Assembly (NCBI GenBank): GCA_017305665.1 | Contig: JAFKKH010000020.1 | Coordinates: 62,001-126,000 of the forward strand | DNA: 64,000 nucleotides | Source: Hyphomicrobiales bacterium | GTDB lineage: Bacteria; Pseudomonadota; Alphaproteobacteria; Rhizobiales; Xanthobacteraceae | Reading direction: 5' to 3' | In this document: in pieces, positions 28,358-36,942 of the stretch | Numbering within the stretch: the stretch's first letter is position 1 | How the letters are laid out: each line of letters begins with the position of its first letter | The notes under the pieces: model-generated | Told to the model about the DNA's origin: nothing | The model's input: the letters and a program-made list of their open reading frames with translations, nothing else | Database searches by the model: none | Position numbers and translations under genes: made by a program

Positions 28358-28882
28358 TCATTTGATTCCCGTACAGCTTTCCTCGGCCTTCTTCGCGGCT
28401 TCGGATTTGTCTTCATGAGACGGAGGACGGCCGCCCGGAATCGCACCATTGGCGCGTGCGCGCAGATACACATATATATCGTCGATGTAGCACATCACGT
28501 TGACGTTGGTCGCAAACGACGGCATCACCTTGTCGTTGGCGGCATTGACGTTCTTGCGGCCGTTGGTGACGACGTTGATGAAGTCGCTGTAGCTCAGCGT
28601 CTTCAGCGAATTGGCCAGCGCCGGCGCGTAACTCGATCCTTCTCCGTTGGGCCCGTGACAGACATGGCAATCGGAGTGATAGCGGCGGAATCCGGAGAAC
28701 GTGTACCAGTCGACCGTCCCGTCCGGGCTGATCTTGTAGGTCGGGTTGCCGTCCTTATCCATATACTTGCCGTTGTCGGATGAAGCTACGGCTGGATCGC
28801 CGGATCCGTCCGCGTGGGCTACGCCGCTCACCAGCACACCCGCCACAACAGCGAGCACAAACTTCCAGGTTTTGATTTTCAC
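28358..28882 (-). CDS. xoxG: XoxG-like c-type cytochrome, electron acceptor for XoxF
   Basis: About 174 aa. A signal peptide (WKFVLAVVAGVLVSGVAHA) is followed by a mature protein with one haem-binding CHVCH at residues 72-76. The sequence DGNPTYKISPDGTVDWYTFSGFRRYHS before the haem is typical of the methanol-metabolism cytochrome family. It takes electrons from reduced XoxF in the periplasm. I chose the GTG at 28882 because GCGAGGAAA lies upstream and it gives a normal signal peptide; the frame is open to 28954. A hairpin lies between it and xoxF. Confidence 0.9.
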   Translation of the reverse strand: MKIKTWKFVLAVVAGVLVSGVAHADGSGDPAVASSDNGKYMDKDGNPTYKISPDGTVDWYTFSGFRRYHSDCHVCHGPNGEGSSYAPALANSLKTLSYSDFINVVTNGRKNVNAANDKVMPSFATNVNVMCYIDDIYVYLRARANGAIPGGRPPSHEDKSEAAKKAEESCTGIK

Positions 28883-28912
28883 GTAAGATTTCCTCGCAGA
28901 GGATGGAGACAA

Positions 28913-28946
28913 AATCGGCGCGCAGCAGAACGGCGGCGCGCCGATT
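28913..28946 (-). terminator. Hairpin between xoxF and xoxG (partial terminator or processing site)
   Basis: A perfect 11-bp inverted repeat (28913-28923 and 28936-28946) lies 21 bp past the xoxF stop. On the minus-strand transcript the stem is followed directly by TTTTG. It could stop part of the transcripts or protect the xoxF 3' end, giving more XoxF than XoxG. Confidence 0.7.
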
Positions 28947-28966
28947 GATGTCACTTCACAGTGCTC

Positions 28967-30841
28967 TTACTCCGACGGCAGAGCGAACACGGTCAGCGTC
29001 CCGCCGAGCGAGGTGTAGGACGCGAGACCCGCATAACCACCGACGGCGCCAAGACCCGCGGTATCGACGGTCTTGTCCTTGGTCGGCAGCTTGCCCTGGT
29101 CAACCGCATTGTGCCACGCCGCGGCATTTTGAGGCTGCAGCAGGCCAGCCGCAAGGCCGATACCCGCCCAACCGCCGACGCCGGAGAGTACGGCAATGTA
29201 TTGCTTGCCGCCGTGCTCATAGGTCATGACGTTGCCGATGATGCCGGATGGGGTCTTGAACTTGTAAAGCTCCTTGCCCGTCTTGGCATCGACCGCCTTC
29301 AGATAACCTTCGAGCGTACCGTAGAACACGACGCCGCCGGCCGTTGCGAGAGCACCACCCCACGCGGAGAACTGCTCCTTGTTCGACCAGACGATCTTCC
29401 CGGTCTTGCCGTCCCAGGCGATGAAGTTGCCCATGTTGGAATCACCCTTGGGCGGATACATCGCGACGGCGGCACCGACATAAGCCTGACCTGCGGTGTA
29501 GGCCACCTTGTAAGGCTCATAGTCCATGCAGACGTGGTTGGTCGGGACGTAGAACAACTGCGTCTCCGGGCTGTAGGCTGCGGGCTGCTCGTCCTTGGTA
29601 CCCAGTGCCGCCGGGCAAATGCCCTTCGAGTTGTGGTCCTCGCCGCCATGCTGCGTGGAATAGGCGTCGACCACCAGCGGACGACCGTAGGTCTTGGACG
29701 ACTTGTCCATGTCGATCTTGGTAGCCCAGTTCACGACCGGATCGAATTTTTCCGCAACCAGCAACTCGCCGGTGGCGCGATCAAGCGTGTAGCCAAAGCC
29801 GTTACGGTCGAAGTGCGTCAGCACTTTCCGCATTTTGCCGCCGATCTTCTGATCGGTGAGGATCATCTCGTTGACGCCGTCATAATCCCACTCGTCGTGT
29901 GGCGTCATCTGATAGATCCACTTGACCTTGCCGGTATCGAGGTCGCGCGCCCAGATCGACATCGACCACTTGTTGTCGCCAGGCCGCTGTACCGGGTTCC
30001 ATGTCGAGGGGTTGCCTGAACCGTAGTAAACGAGGTTCAGCTCGGGATCGTAGGAATACCAGCCCCATGTGGCACCGCCACCGATCTTCCATTGATCACC
30101 CTGCCAGGTCTTGATCGATGAATCCGGTCCGACTGGCTTGCCGAGCGACGTCGTCTTCTCGGGATCGATCAGCGTGTCGGAGTCCGGCCCTTCCGAATAG
30201 CCGCGCCAGGCGAGCTTGCCGTCCTTGATGTTGTAAGCGCTGACCCAGCCACGAACGCCGAATTCGCCGCCGGAAACGCCAACTAGCACCTTGTCCTTGA
30301 ATACGAACGGCGCATCCGTTCCGGACTGACCCTTGCCGGCCTCGCCGTCCATCACCGACCACACCTTGGCGCCAGTCTTGGCGTCGAGCGCAACCAGTGT
30401 CGTATCCGCCTGATGCAGGAAAATCTTGCCATCGGCATAAGCGACGCCACGATTGACCGTATCGCAGCACATGATCGGAATGACATTCGGATCCTGCCGG
30501 GGCTCATACTTCCAGATGATCTTGCCTTCGTGATTGAGATCGAGCGCATAGACCGTGTTCGGGAACGGGGTATGCACGTACATCACGTCGCCAACGACCA
30601 GCGGGCCGCCTTCATGGCCGCGCAGTACACCGGTCGAGAAGGTCCAGGCGACCTGTAGCTTCTTGACGTTCGACGCGTTGATCTGCTTGAGCTTCGAGAA
30701 CCGCGTGTTCGCGTCGTCACCTTGCTGCATGACCCATTGCTTGGGATCCTTGGCAAGTTTGTCCAATGCCTCATCGGCGCGAAGCGCCGATGTCTGCATG
30801 ACCATGAGGCTAAGACCGGTAGCGAGTAACACTTTGCGCAT
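28967..30841 (-). CDS. xoxF: XoxF, lanthanide-dependent PQQ methanol dehydrogenase
   Basis: A 624-aa eight-bladed propeller quinoprotein with a signal peptide ending near ALRADE. The adjacent cysteines (MCCDTVNRG, about residues 125-126) form the disulfide ring next to PQQ. By alignment from memory, metal ligands are Glu193 (GGEFG), Asn277 (GSGNPSTW) and Asp319, with an extra aspartate at 321 in DEWDYDG. That second aspartate marks lanthanide-using XoxF; calcium MxaF has alanine there. It oxidises methanol, and perhaps formaldehyde, in the periplasm. GGGAGGA precedes the start. Confidence 0.97.
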   Translation of the reverse strand: MRKVLLATGLSLMVMQTSALRADEALDKLAKDPKQWVMQQGDDANTRFSKLKQINASNVKKLQVAWTFSTGVLRGHEGGPLVVGDVMYVHTPFPNTVYALDLNHEGKIIWKYEPRQDPNVIPIMCCDTVNRGVAYADGKIFLHQADTTLVALDAKTGAKVWSVMDGEAGKGQSGTDAPFVFKDKVLVGVSGGEFGVRGWVSAYNIKDGKLAWRGYSEGPDSDTLIDPEKTTSLGKPVGPDSSIKTWQGDQWKIGGGATWGWYSYDPELNLVYYGSGNPSTWNPVQRPGDNKWSMSIWARDLDTGKVKWIYQMTPHDEWDYDGVNEMILTDQKIGGKMRKVLTHFDRNGFGYTLDRATGELLVAEKFDPVVNWATKIDMDKSSKTYGRPLVVDAYSTQHGGEDHNSKGICPAALGTKDEQPAAYSPETQLFYVPTNHVCMDYEPYKVAYTAGQAYVGAAVAMYPPKGDSNMGNFIAWDGKTGKIVWSNKEQFSAWGGALATAGGVVFYGTLEGYLKAVDAKTGKELYKFKTPSGIIGNVMTYEHGGKQYIAVLSGVGGWAGIGLAAGLLQPQNAAAWHNAVDQGKLPTKDKTVDTAGLGAVGGYAGLASYTSLGGTLTVFALPSE

Positions 30842-31224
30842 AGTGAATCCTCCCAGTTGTTAGCGAAGTGTTTCCGTAAAAGACGGGCCACTTTTCAGTT
30901 TTCTTCACGAGTATCTTACCCGGTCCGGAATAGGAAACTTGCCCGAGAGAGAAGCGCGTTTGCGCGAAAGCGAAACACATCGATCTTTTTAACGGGACTC
31001 GAAACCTTCGCTGGCCGCAGGGCGTTTATGTTGCGCAGCATCATCGGCCGCGCTTCCTCTTGACGGCGCGAAAACTAAGTCCGAGGATTATCAGAGGGAT
31101 GACAGCAGGGCGTGCTGTTCCAAAGCCCCAAGACCGCCTTAAATCGGGGCCAGAATTATTTCGATCGTGACAGTGCCTTTATCGGTAAGCGGTCACGTTT
31201 CGATTTCAGATCGGTGGCTGGATA
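30842..31224. promoter_or_regulatory. Divergent upstream region of xoxF and an AraC regulator
   Basis: About 380 bp without a supported gene separates xoxF from the AraC gene. It must hold the promoters of both. A GC-rich alternating tract (CGCGTTTGCGCG) lies near 30956, and several AT-rich stretches lie on either side. I could not assign -35 and -10 boxes with confidence. Confidence 0.5.
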
Positions 31225-32199
31225 ATGTCCGACACGGTTCACTCGCTTAACACTAGCGGTTTCACACCGAAGAAGCAGATCCAGGTTTGGTCAGATGCAC
31301 TGACTGATCTTTGCGGCCGTTTCGACATCGATCCGCTGGAGGCTTCGTCATTCGAAGGCCGGATCAACTATACGACGGTCTCGAAGCTCAAGCTCTGTCA
31401 GATCGAGGCGAGTCAGCATCGGTTAGCACACGCAGCATCCCGCACCGAACCGGGCGGCCACCCCTTCGTCAAAATATTATTTCAAACTTATGGCATCTCG
31501 CACTTCGAGCAGAGCGACCGCCACATCGAGCTGATGCCTGGCGACTGTCTGGCCTACGATGTGTCCTGCCCGCATACGATCGTCAGCCCGACGCTGACTC
31601 GGCACGAGGTCGTTATCGTGCCGAAGACGCTGTTGCAGGAACGCGGCTTCCGCTCAGCGAAGATGACGGCATGCAAACTCTCGGCGCGGACGGGCACCGG
31701 CCGGATCGCGTACAATTTTGTCCACGCCGCGTTCGACGAAGCAGCCAAGTTGTCCCCGAACAACGCGATCGGGGTTGCTGATTCGCTTATCGACCTCCTG
31801 CTGTTGCCGCTCCGCGAGGCCGACGTGATGTTCGATCGGGGTGGGCCCGAGGCAATGCATGTCCGGGCTCAGTTCTTCATCCGCGAGCATCTGCGCGATC
31901 CTGATCTTTCCATCGATCGGATCTCGGCGGCCCTGGGCTGCACCAAGCGCTATCTGCACATGCTCTTCAGCGACCGGGGCACCACTATCAGCGACTATAT
32001 CCGGCATGCAAGGTTGCAAAACTGTCGCCAGGAGCTCGAGACCCAGGCTGGAAAATCCATCACGGATGTCGCATTTTCGTGGGGCTTCTCAAGCTCGTCC
32101 CACTTCAGCCGTGTATTCCGGGAATATTTCGGAGTCGTTCCGTCTGCGATCCACAAAGCACAGTACGGCAGCGCCTCGTCTGACGGTTCTTACGAATAA
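31225..32199 (+). CDS. AraC-family transcriptional regulator
   Basis: A 324-aa protein with an N-terminal AraC-binding-like domain (HFEQSDRHIELMPGDCLAYD, the cupin-type GDxxxYD) and two C-terminal helix-turn-helix units (LSIDRISAALGCTKRYLHMLFSDRG and SITDVAFSWGFSSSSHFSRVFREYFG). It resembles the FeaR-type group. It is divergent from xoxF, so it is a candidate regulator of methanol or PQQ-alcohol oxidation (inference). Confidence 0.9.
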   Translation: MSDTVHSLNTSGFTPKKQIQVWSDALTDLCGRFDIDPLEASSFEGRINYTTVSKLKLCQIEASQHRLAHAASRTEPGGHPFVKILFQTYGISHFEQSDRHIELMPGDCLAYDVSCPHTIVSPTLTRHEVVIVPKTLLQERGFRSAKMTACKLSARTGTGRIAYNFVHAAFDEAAKLSPNNAIGVADSLIDLLLLPLREADVMFDRGGPEAMHVRAQFFIREHLRDPDLSIDRISAALGCTKRYLHMLFSDRGTTISDYIRHARLQNCRQELETQAGKSITDVAFSWGFSSSSHFSRVFREYFGVVPSAIHKAQYGSASSDGSYE

Positions 32200-32201
32200 C
32201 C

Positions 32202-32220
32202 TCTGCCTAAGCACGGCAGA
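32202..32220 (+). repeat. Small inverted repeat after the AraC gene
   Basis: TCTGCC and GGCAGA form a 6-bp stem around seven bases, two bases after the stop codon. There is no T-run. It may be a weak terminator. Confidence 0.3.
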
Positions 32221-32276
32221 TACTTCGTATGCATCGTCGCTGGATATCTTGGAATCGTTGACAGGACGCCTGCCAC

Positions 32277-32305
32277 GGCTCGACACAAAGCTTGCTGATC
32301 GAGCC
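32277..32305 (-). repeat. Stem-loop downstream of pqqA
   Basis: GGCTCGA and TCGAGCC form a perfect 7-bp stem with a 15-base loop, 22 bp past the pqqA stop on the minus strand. It lacks a T-run. It could be a 3' end structure for the short pqqA transcript. Confidence 0.35.
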
Positions 32306-32327
32306 GGGCAGATCGCTTCGATGTCGC

Positions 32328-32408
32328 CTATTTGCGCGCCGCGCAAGCGTACATGTTGATTTCCATACCCACTTGCACTTCGACAATCTTAGGAGTCTTC
32401 CAGGTCAT
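32328..32408 (-). CDS. pqqA: PqqA, precursor peptide of pyrroloquinoline quinone
   Basis: A 26-aa peptide that begins MTWKTPKIVEVQVG and continues MEINMYACAARK. Glu16 and Tyr20 have the E-x-x-x-Y spacing that PqqE crosslinks to make PQQ. GGGAGGA lies just before the ATG. No pqqBCDE genes lie in this window, so it is an orphan or extra copy placed next to the quinoprotein genes. A hairpin lies in its 5' leader. Confidence 0.95.
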   Translation of the reverse strand: MTWKTPKIVEVQVGMEINMYACAARK

Positions 32409-32424
32409 TCCATCCTCCCAGGTG

Positions 32425-32455
32425 GTTCGGCGCAATCTCCACGCCAACGCCGAAC
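32425..32455 (-). promoter_or_regulatory. Hairpin in the pqqA leader
   Basis: A perfect 8-bp inverted repeat (GTTCGGCG / CGCCGAAC) with a 15-base loop ends about 7 bp before the pqqA ribosome-binding site on the minus-strand transcript. It could control translation or RNA stability, or it could be a protein-binding site. Confidence 0.45.
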
Positions 32456-32583
32456 TTAGGAGTCCGCCCAACATCACGCAAGTACGACAGATTGAAAGTC
32501 GAACACCCGTAGTTCTCTCCTGAATAAAACAACTTCTCTCTCGGACAATGCGCTCACGCAGCGACGTGATCTGAACGAGAAAA

Positions 32584-33786
32584 TTATTTAAGCGAGCATT
32601 TGGTCTCGGGGCGATCAAGACCGAGCGTATCGAGCGTCGATACCTGATGGAGGAAGCCTTCCTGAGGCGAAACGGATACCGTGTTTCTGCCATCGAACAA
32701 CAGGATCGGCTGCCGCAACTGCAAATTCCAGTCGCGAAGCGTCAACTTCTGACCCTTGAAAGCTGCGACAGAGAACGCCGGGCTTTTCAGGTACGCGAGC
32801 ATTTTCGCCGAATCGTTGGAGCCGGTTCGGGCCGCGGCTTCACCGATCATGCGAACCGCCGTCCACACCTGCATGTCGTGCGCTGTCATCGGGCGCTGGA
32901 ACGCCTTCGTAAAGCGGTTCTGCAGTTGCACGGCACCCCATTGATCAAACGCCGCGTCCCACGTGGTAGGCACTAATCCGGCAGAGCCGGCGACCGGGCG
33001 AGCGTCCCAGGTACGGTACGGCAGATAGCCAGCAAACACCTCGCTTTCGTCCGCCGCGACCAGAACATCATGGTCAGGAAGACTTTGCGTCACCACCGGC
33101 ATCTGCTTCTGGATCTCGGCAATACCGCTGTCGGTCCGCCGCGCGCCGCCGTTGTCCTTGAATACTCGTTCCTCGACGATCTTGGCGCCAAACCGCTTCG
33201 CTGCATGGCGCAACGCACCGGCGAACAGCTTGTCGTTGTCGTGCGACCCAACAATCAGCGCCCATTTGCGCCACTTCTTCCAGACCAGGTATTGCGCCAG
33301 CCCGTCGGCCAGCATGGAACGCGTGGGCGCGACATGAATGACATTGGCGCGGCAATTCTCTTCGCGCAGGCGCTCGTCCAGAGCCAAAGCGTTGAAAAAG
33401 GTTTCGCCACGCGCCTTGCCGGCATCAGCTGTCTTCAGAAGGCGGTCAGCATCGAGGCTCGTAACGATGAAGGACACGCCCTGATCGGCCAGCGCACTCA
33501 TGGCCGTGACCGGATCATCGTTGTCGCCGACGAGTTTCTCGATCAGCGTGTAATGCTGCTTGAGAAAGCGGCCGGTCGTATTGTCGTCTTTGATCGCCAG
33601 TTGAGCACCGGCAAGCCCATCGTTGGCGGCCGGCACGTCGATCAGCGATATCCGGATTCGCGACGGCGCCTGGTGCAGATAGCCGATCTTGATTTCCAGC
33701 GGCTGGTCGGCCCGGCCGGTTCCATTCAAAGCGATGAGCACGAGAACGCCAATCAGGAACCGGAGCAAATCGAATCTCCATGCCAT
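32584..33786 (-). CDS. Branched-chain-type ABC substrate-binding protein linked to quinoproteins
   Basis: About 400 aa with a signal peptide (WRFDLLRFLIGVLVLIALNGTGRA). The mature part is a Leu/Ile/Val-binding-type fold (GAQLAIKDDNTTGRFLKQHYTL, VSFIVTSLDADRLLK). It matches my memory of the binding protein of 'PQQ-dependent catabolism' ABC systems, a LutA-like role in Methylobacterium. There the system is needed for lanthanide uptake or sensing. I prefer the ATG at 33786 with GGAGCGG upstream; the frame extends to 33828. It is divergent from the beta-propeller gene. Confidence 0.82.
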   Translation of the reverse strand: MAWRFDLLRFLIGVLVLIALNGTGRADQPLEIKIGYLHQAPSRIRISLIDVPAANDGLAGAQLAIKDDNTTGRFLKQHYTLIEKLVGDNDDPVTAMSALADQGVSFIVTSLDADRLLKTADAGKARGETFFNALALDERLREENCRANVIHVAPTRSMLADGLAQYLVWKKWRKWALIVGSHDNDKLFAGALRHAAKRFGAKIVEERVFKDNGGARRTDSGIAEIQKQMPVVTQSLPDHDVLVAADESEVFAGYLPYRTWDARPVAGSAGLVPTTWDAAFDQWGAVQLQNRFTKAFQRPMTAHDMQVWTAVRMIGEAAARTGSNDSAKMLAYLKSPAFSVAAFKGQKLTLRDWNLQLRQPILLFDGRNTVSVSPQEGFLHQVSTLDTLGLDRPETKCSLK

Positions 33787-33971
33787 GTTCGACCGCTCCA
33801 TGCGCTCGTTTCGATTGCGCCGCAACATCGCCGACCGAAGCTCGCGCCTGTTTGAGCTTTCACGCTACTCCATCTATCGTCCGAAGCAAGCAACGCCGCC
33901 GGCTGATAAAAGTTGAAACGGCCGCGATTTGTTCGCCGGGCGTTTCGGGCTGCATGTTGGAGAACACACCC

Positions 33972-34955
33972 ATGTTCGCTTTGCGCTGGATCACAGTAAC
34001 AGGCCTGTCTTTGTTCGCGTTTCTTGTCTCATTCGATCCCGCCTTTGCGTTCCTTGCCTATGTTTCGAATGAAAAGGGCAACTCGATCTCGGTGATCGAC
34101 ACCGACAAAATGGAGACCGTCGACACCATCAAGACGGGACAGCGGCCGCGCGGCATCGAAGTTACTCATGACGGCAAATTGATTTTTGTCGCCGTCGGTG
34201 ACGACGACAAGATACAGACCTTCGATACCAAGACCCGCGAGGACGCCGGCGATTTACCGTCAGGCGCGGACCCCGAACAGTTCATCCTCGATCCATCCGG
34301 GAAATTCCTCTACGTCGCGAATGAGAACGATTCGATGGTGACGATCATCGACACGGCGAAACGTACGGCCATTGGACAAGTGTCGGTCGGTACGGAACCC
34401 GAAGGCATGGCAGTCAGCCCGGATTCCAAGATGCTGATATGCACCTCCGAGACGACGAGCATGGTTCACTTCATCGATCCGGCGACCCGCGAAGTTGTCG
34501 ACAATCTGCTCGTCGGCTCCCGGCCGCGTTTTGCTGAATTCAAGTCCGATGGATCGGAATTGTGGGTCACATCGGAAATCGGCGGGAGCCTCGCGATCAT
34601 CGACCCGACAACACGAAAGATCAAAAAAACCGTGACATTCGAAGTTCCGGGCCTGAGATCCGAATCGATCCAGCCGGTCGGCATCAATATCACCAAAGAC
34701 GGCAAGCTGGGCTTCATCGATCTGGGGCCAGCCAATCGCGTGGCGGTGGTCGACGGCGTCACGCACGCCGTCCTGAAATATTTGCTGGTGGGTCAACGCG
34801 TCTGGCACGGCGCATTCACACCCGACGAAAAGTACCTGCTCGTTGCCAATGGCGTTTCAAACGACGTTTCGGTGATCGACGTCGCAGCTCAGAAAGTGAT
34901 CAAATCCATTCAGGTCGGCGAACTGCCGTGGGGCGTTGCCTTCGGGCCGAAATAG
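33972..34955 (+). CDS. YVTN-type beta-propeller protein linked to quinoproteins
   Basis: About 327 aa. A signal peptide (TVTGLSLFAFLVSFDPAFA) is followed by repeats of about 42 residues that each hold a strand set like NSISVIDTDKMETVDTIKTG, with phrases such as GTEPEGMAVSPD and GELPWGVAFGPK. This is a seven-bladed YVTN propeller in the periplasm. Such proteins occur with the PQQ-linked ABC genes and may bind a metal complex or act as scaffold. The start at 33972 has GGAG upstream. Function is not established. Confidence 0.85.
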   Translation: MFALRWITVTGLSLFAFLVSFDPAFAFLAYVSNEKGNSISVIDTDKMETVDTIKTGQRPRGIEVTHDGKLIFVAVGDDDKIQTFDTKTREDAGDLPSGADPEQFILDPSGKFLYVANENDSMVTIIDTAKRTAIGQVSVGTEPEGMAVSPDSKMLICTSETTSMVHFIDPATREVVDNLLVGSRPRFAEFKSDGSELWVTSEIGGSLAIIDPTTRKIKKTVTFEVPGLRSESIQPVGINITKDGKLGFIDLGPANRVAVVDGVTHAVLKYLLVGQRVWHGAFTPDEKYLLVANGVSNDVSVIDVAAQKVIKSIQVGELPWGVAFGPK

Positions 34956-35000
34956 GTACGCGCAACGCCTCCGCTGCACCGCGCATGGGCGATGCCCGGA

Positions 35001-35207
35001 TCAAATCCTCCGTTTTTCATGGCCGGGATATTCGCAGCTCCATTTCTTGGCGGTCCACTGCGGATGATCGCCGATCCACTGGGCGATGTAGGGTTGTGCG
35101 GCCATCATGCATTGATTGATGGAGCCATCCCACGCGAATTGAAGATATTTTTCTTCACAATGGGCCGGATTCGCGATGGCGCAGACAGTCAGGATGATCT
35201 CGATCAT
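35001..35207 (-). CDS. Small exported-looking cysteine protein, 68 aa
   Basis: A 68-aa protein with a short hydrophobic start (MIEIILTVCAIA) and four cysteines at about positions 9, 17, 33 and 58, in a sequence rich in Trp (QWIGDHPQWTAKKWSC). The cysteines suggest disulfides outside the cytoplasm. I recall similar short proteins in Bradyrhizobium genomes but know no function. It lies in the quinoprotein island and converges with the propeller gene. Confidence 0.68.
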   Translation of the reverse strand: MIEIILTVCAIANPAHCEEKYLQFAWDGSINQCMMAAQPYIAQWIGDHPQWTAKKWSCEYPGHEKRRI

Positions 35208-35403
35208 TCCAGTGTCCTCTATCCAACAATGAACCCGAGGATATTACGCCGAGTTTGCCATCCCGTCTCGAATTTCGTTTGAACCGTGCCGAGCAGCCGT
35301 GGTTCCATGGCCGTCAGCCGCGCAACCGGACCACGCCCACGATTATCAGCCGCCGGCATCCGTGATAATCATCGCGCCGTTGGAACGCCGGAGACAGAAA
35401 GTT

Positions 35404-36249
35404 ATGTCCCTCGAAACTATCTCGCTGAACACGTCGTACGAAGGCACGCAGGGCGTTTACAGACACGCCAGCCGCGAGACGAAGACAGCGATGACCTTCT
35501 CCGTCTATGTGCCTCCGCATCGGGCGAACGCGAAACTGCCGGTGATTTATTATCTGTCGGGCCTGACCTGCACGCACGCCAATGTCACGGAGAAGGGCGA
35601 GTTTCGGCGGGCCTGCGCTGAACTCGGCATGGTTTTCGTTGCGCCGGATACCAGCCCGCGGGGCGAAGGCGTGCCGGATGATCCTGCCGGCGCCTACGAT
35701 TTCGGACTTGGCGCGGGCTTCTATGTCGATGCCACGCAGCCTCCGTTCGCGGAAAACTACCGCATGTGGAGCTACGTGACGGAAGAACTTCCCGAATTGA
35801 TCGCCGGGCATTTCCCGGTTGATGCAACGCGGCAATCTATTCTCGGGCATTCCATGGGCGGCCATGGTGCGCTCACGATTGCGTTACGCCATCCCAAGCG
35901 TTATCGCGCCGCCAGTGCTTTCTCGCCAATTGTTGCCCCGTCACAGGTGCCGTGGGGGATCAAGGCGTTGGGTGGCTATCTCGGGGGAGCGCGCGCGTCC
36001 TGGCGCGGCCACGACACGATCGCGTTGATCGAAGATGGCGCGCGCTTCTCTGAGTTTCTCGTCGACTATGGCGACGCCGATCAATTCCTGACCGAACAGC
36101 TTCGCCCCGAGCTTTTGCAGCAAGCCTGCACACAGGCAAACATCCCGCTGACCCTTCGCCGCCACGCCGGCTATGACCACAGCTACTATTTCATCTCGAC
36201 TTTCATGGACGACCATATCCGCTGGCATGCCGCACGATTGGCGGCATGA
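35404..36249 (+). CDS. fghA: S-formylglutathione hydrolase
   Basis: About 281 aa, an esterase-D family alpha/beta hydrolase with the nucleophile Ser150 in GHSMGG, an acid in the DYGDADQF region and the histidine near HAGYDHSYYF. The sequence LSGLTCTHANVTEKGEF is typical of the family. It splits S-formylglutathione to formate and glutathione, the last step of the glutathione formaldehyde pathway that starts with Gfa and AdhC here. The start at 35404 gives the usual N-terminus; the frame runs on to 35299. Confidence 0.95.
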   Translation: MSLETISLNTSYEGTQGVYRHASRETKTAMTFSVYVPPHRANAKLPVIYYLSGLTCTHANVTEKGEFRRACAELGMVFVAPDTSPRGEGVPDDPAGAYDFGLGAGFYVDATQPPFAENYRMWSYVTEELPELIAGHFPVDATRQSILGHSMGGHGALTIALRHPKRYRAASAFSPIVAPSQVPWGIKALGGYLGGARASWRGHDTIALIEDGARFSEFLVDYGDADQFLTEQLRPELLQQACTQANIPLTLRRHAGYDHSYYFISTFMDDHIRWHAARLAA

Positions 36250-36274
36250 TCCGGCCGCAACCGTTCCGTTCGGA

Positions 36275-36799
36275 CTATTTTGTAGGAGTGCCGTCGCCTG
36301 ATGGCGCGTCGGGCGGGAGCCGGTTCCGCACCAGAAAGCGCACGCCGTGCTCATAAGCCTCAGGTGTGTCGCCGCGAATCTGGCCGCCAAGGTGTGCAAT
36401 CCTGGCGCCGTTGGAAGCGTCGATGATCCAGATGTCCATGGATGAGATCAGCGACGACACCTTGTGAACCACGGACACGACTGCGTAGGCCGCACCGGCC
36501 TTACGCGCCACAGGCAGAAAGCAGTCGCCGCATCGATACCGTGGCACGGTTTTTGCGATCTCGGCACTGAACGGTTCGAGATCAATGGGAGAATAACGTC
36601 CGGTTTTCTCCAGTGCCTGCGACAGGACGCGCGTCGCCATCGCGAGCCTTTCAGCCCGGTCGGGCTGCGGAGGCTCACCGCTGGTGTCGTAGATCTCGAA
36701 GGGAAAGATGGCCGCTGCCGGCGCAGCCATGACACCGGTGCAACCCACGGCACAGACAACAGCTACCAATATCCTCGCCGACATTGCTGAGGACGCCAT
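36275..36799 (-). CDS. DUF3280-like exported protein
   Basis: About 174 aa. A signal peptide (LVAVVCAVGCTGVMAAPAAA) leads to a TolB N-domain-like fold with FPFEIYDTSG, a CGDC pair (RYRCGDCFLPVARKAGAAYAV) and a closing part (EAYEHGVRFLVRNRL). It looks like the DUF3280 family, often found near quinoprotein genes. The function is unknown. The start is uncertain: the frame opens at 36844 and a later ATG is at 36784. Confidence 0.7.
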   Translation of the reverse strand: MASSAMSARILVAVVCAVGCTGVMAAPAAAIFPFEIYDTSGEPPQPDRAERLAMATRVLSQALEKTGRYSPIDLEPFSAEIAKTVPRYRCGDCFLPVARKAGAAYAVVSVVHKVSSLISSMDIWIIDASNGARIAHLGGQIRGDTPEAYEHGVRFLVRNRLPPDAPSGDGTPTK

Positions 36800-36942
36800 C
36801 GTGACTCGATCCCGCGCGATCCCGAAGTCGTTTTCTGTTAACACGCACGCGGCGCGATGGCATCATCCATTTTTCGGCCACTACGGATGCAAGCTCTCGC
36901 AAGTGACGGAGAAAGTCATCAATGTTCCAGGAGCAGCGCAAC

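Noticed and set aside
27201-28418. Plus-strand frame of 405 codons opposite adhC
   Set aside because: The minus strand carries an unmistakable class III alcohol dehydrogenase; the plus frame is a shadow.
32584-33786. Assignment of the branched-chain-type binding protein as LivJ/LivK
   Set aside because: No liv permeases are nearby and all neighbours are quinoprotein-associated genes, so an amino-acid role is unlikely.
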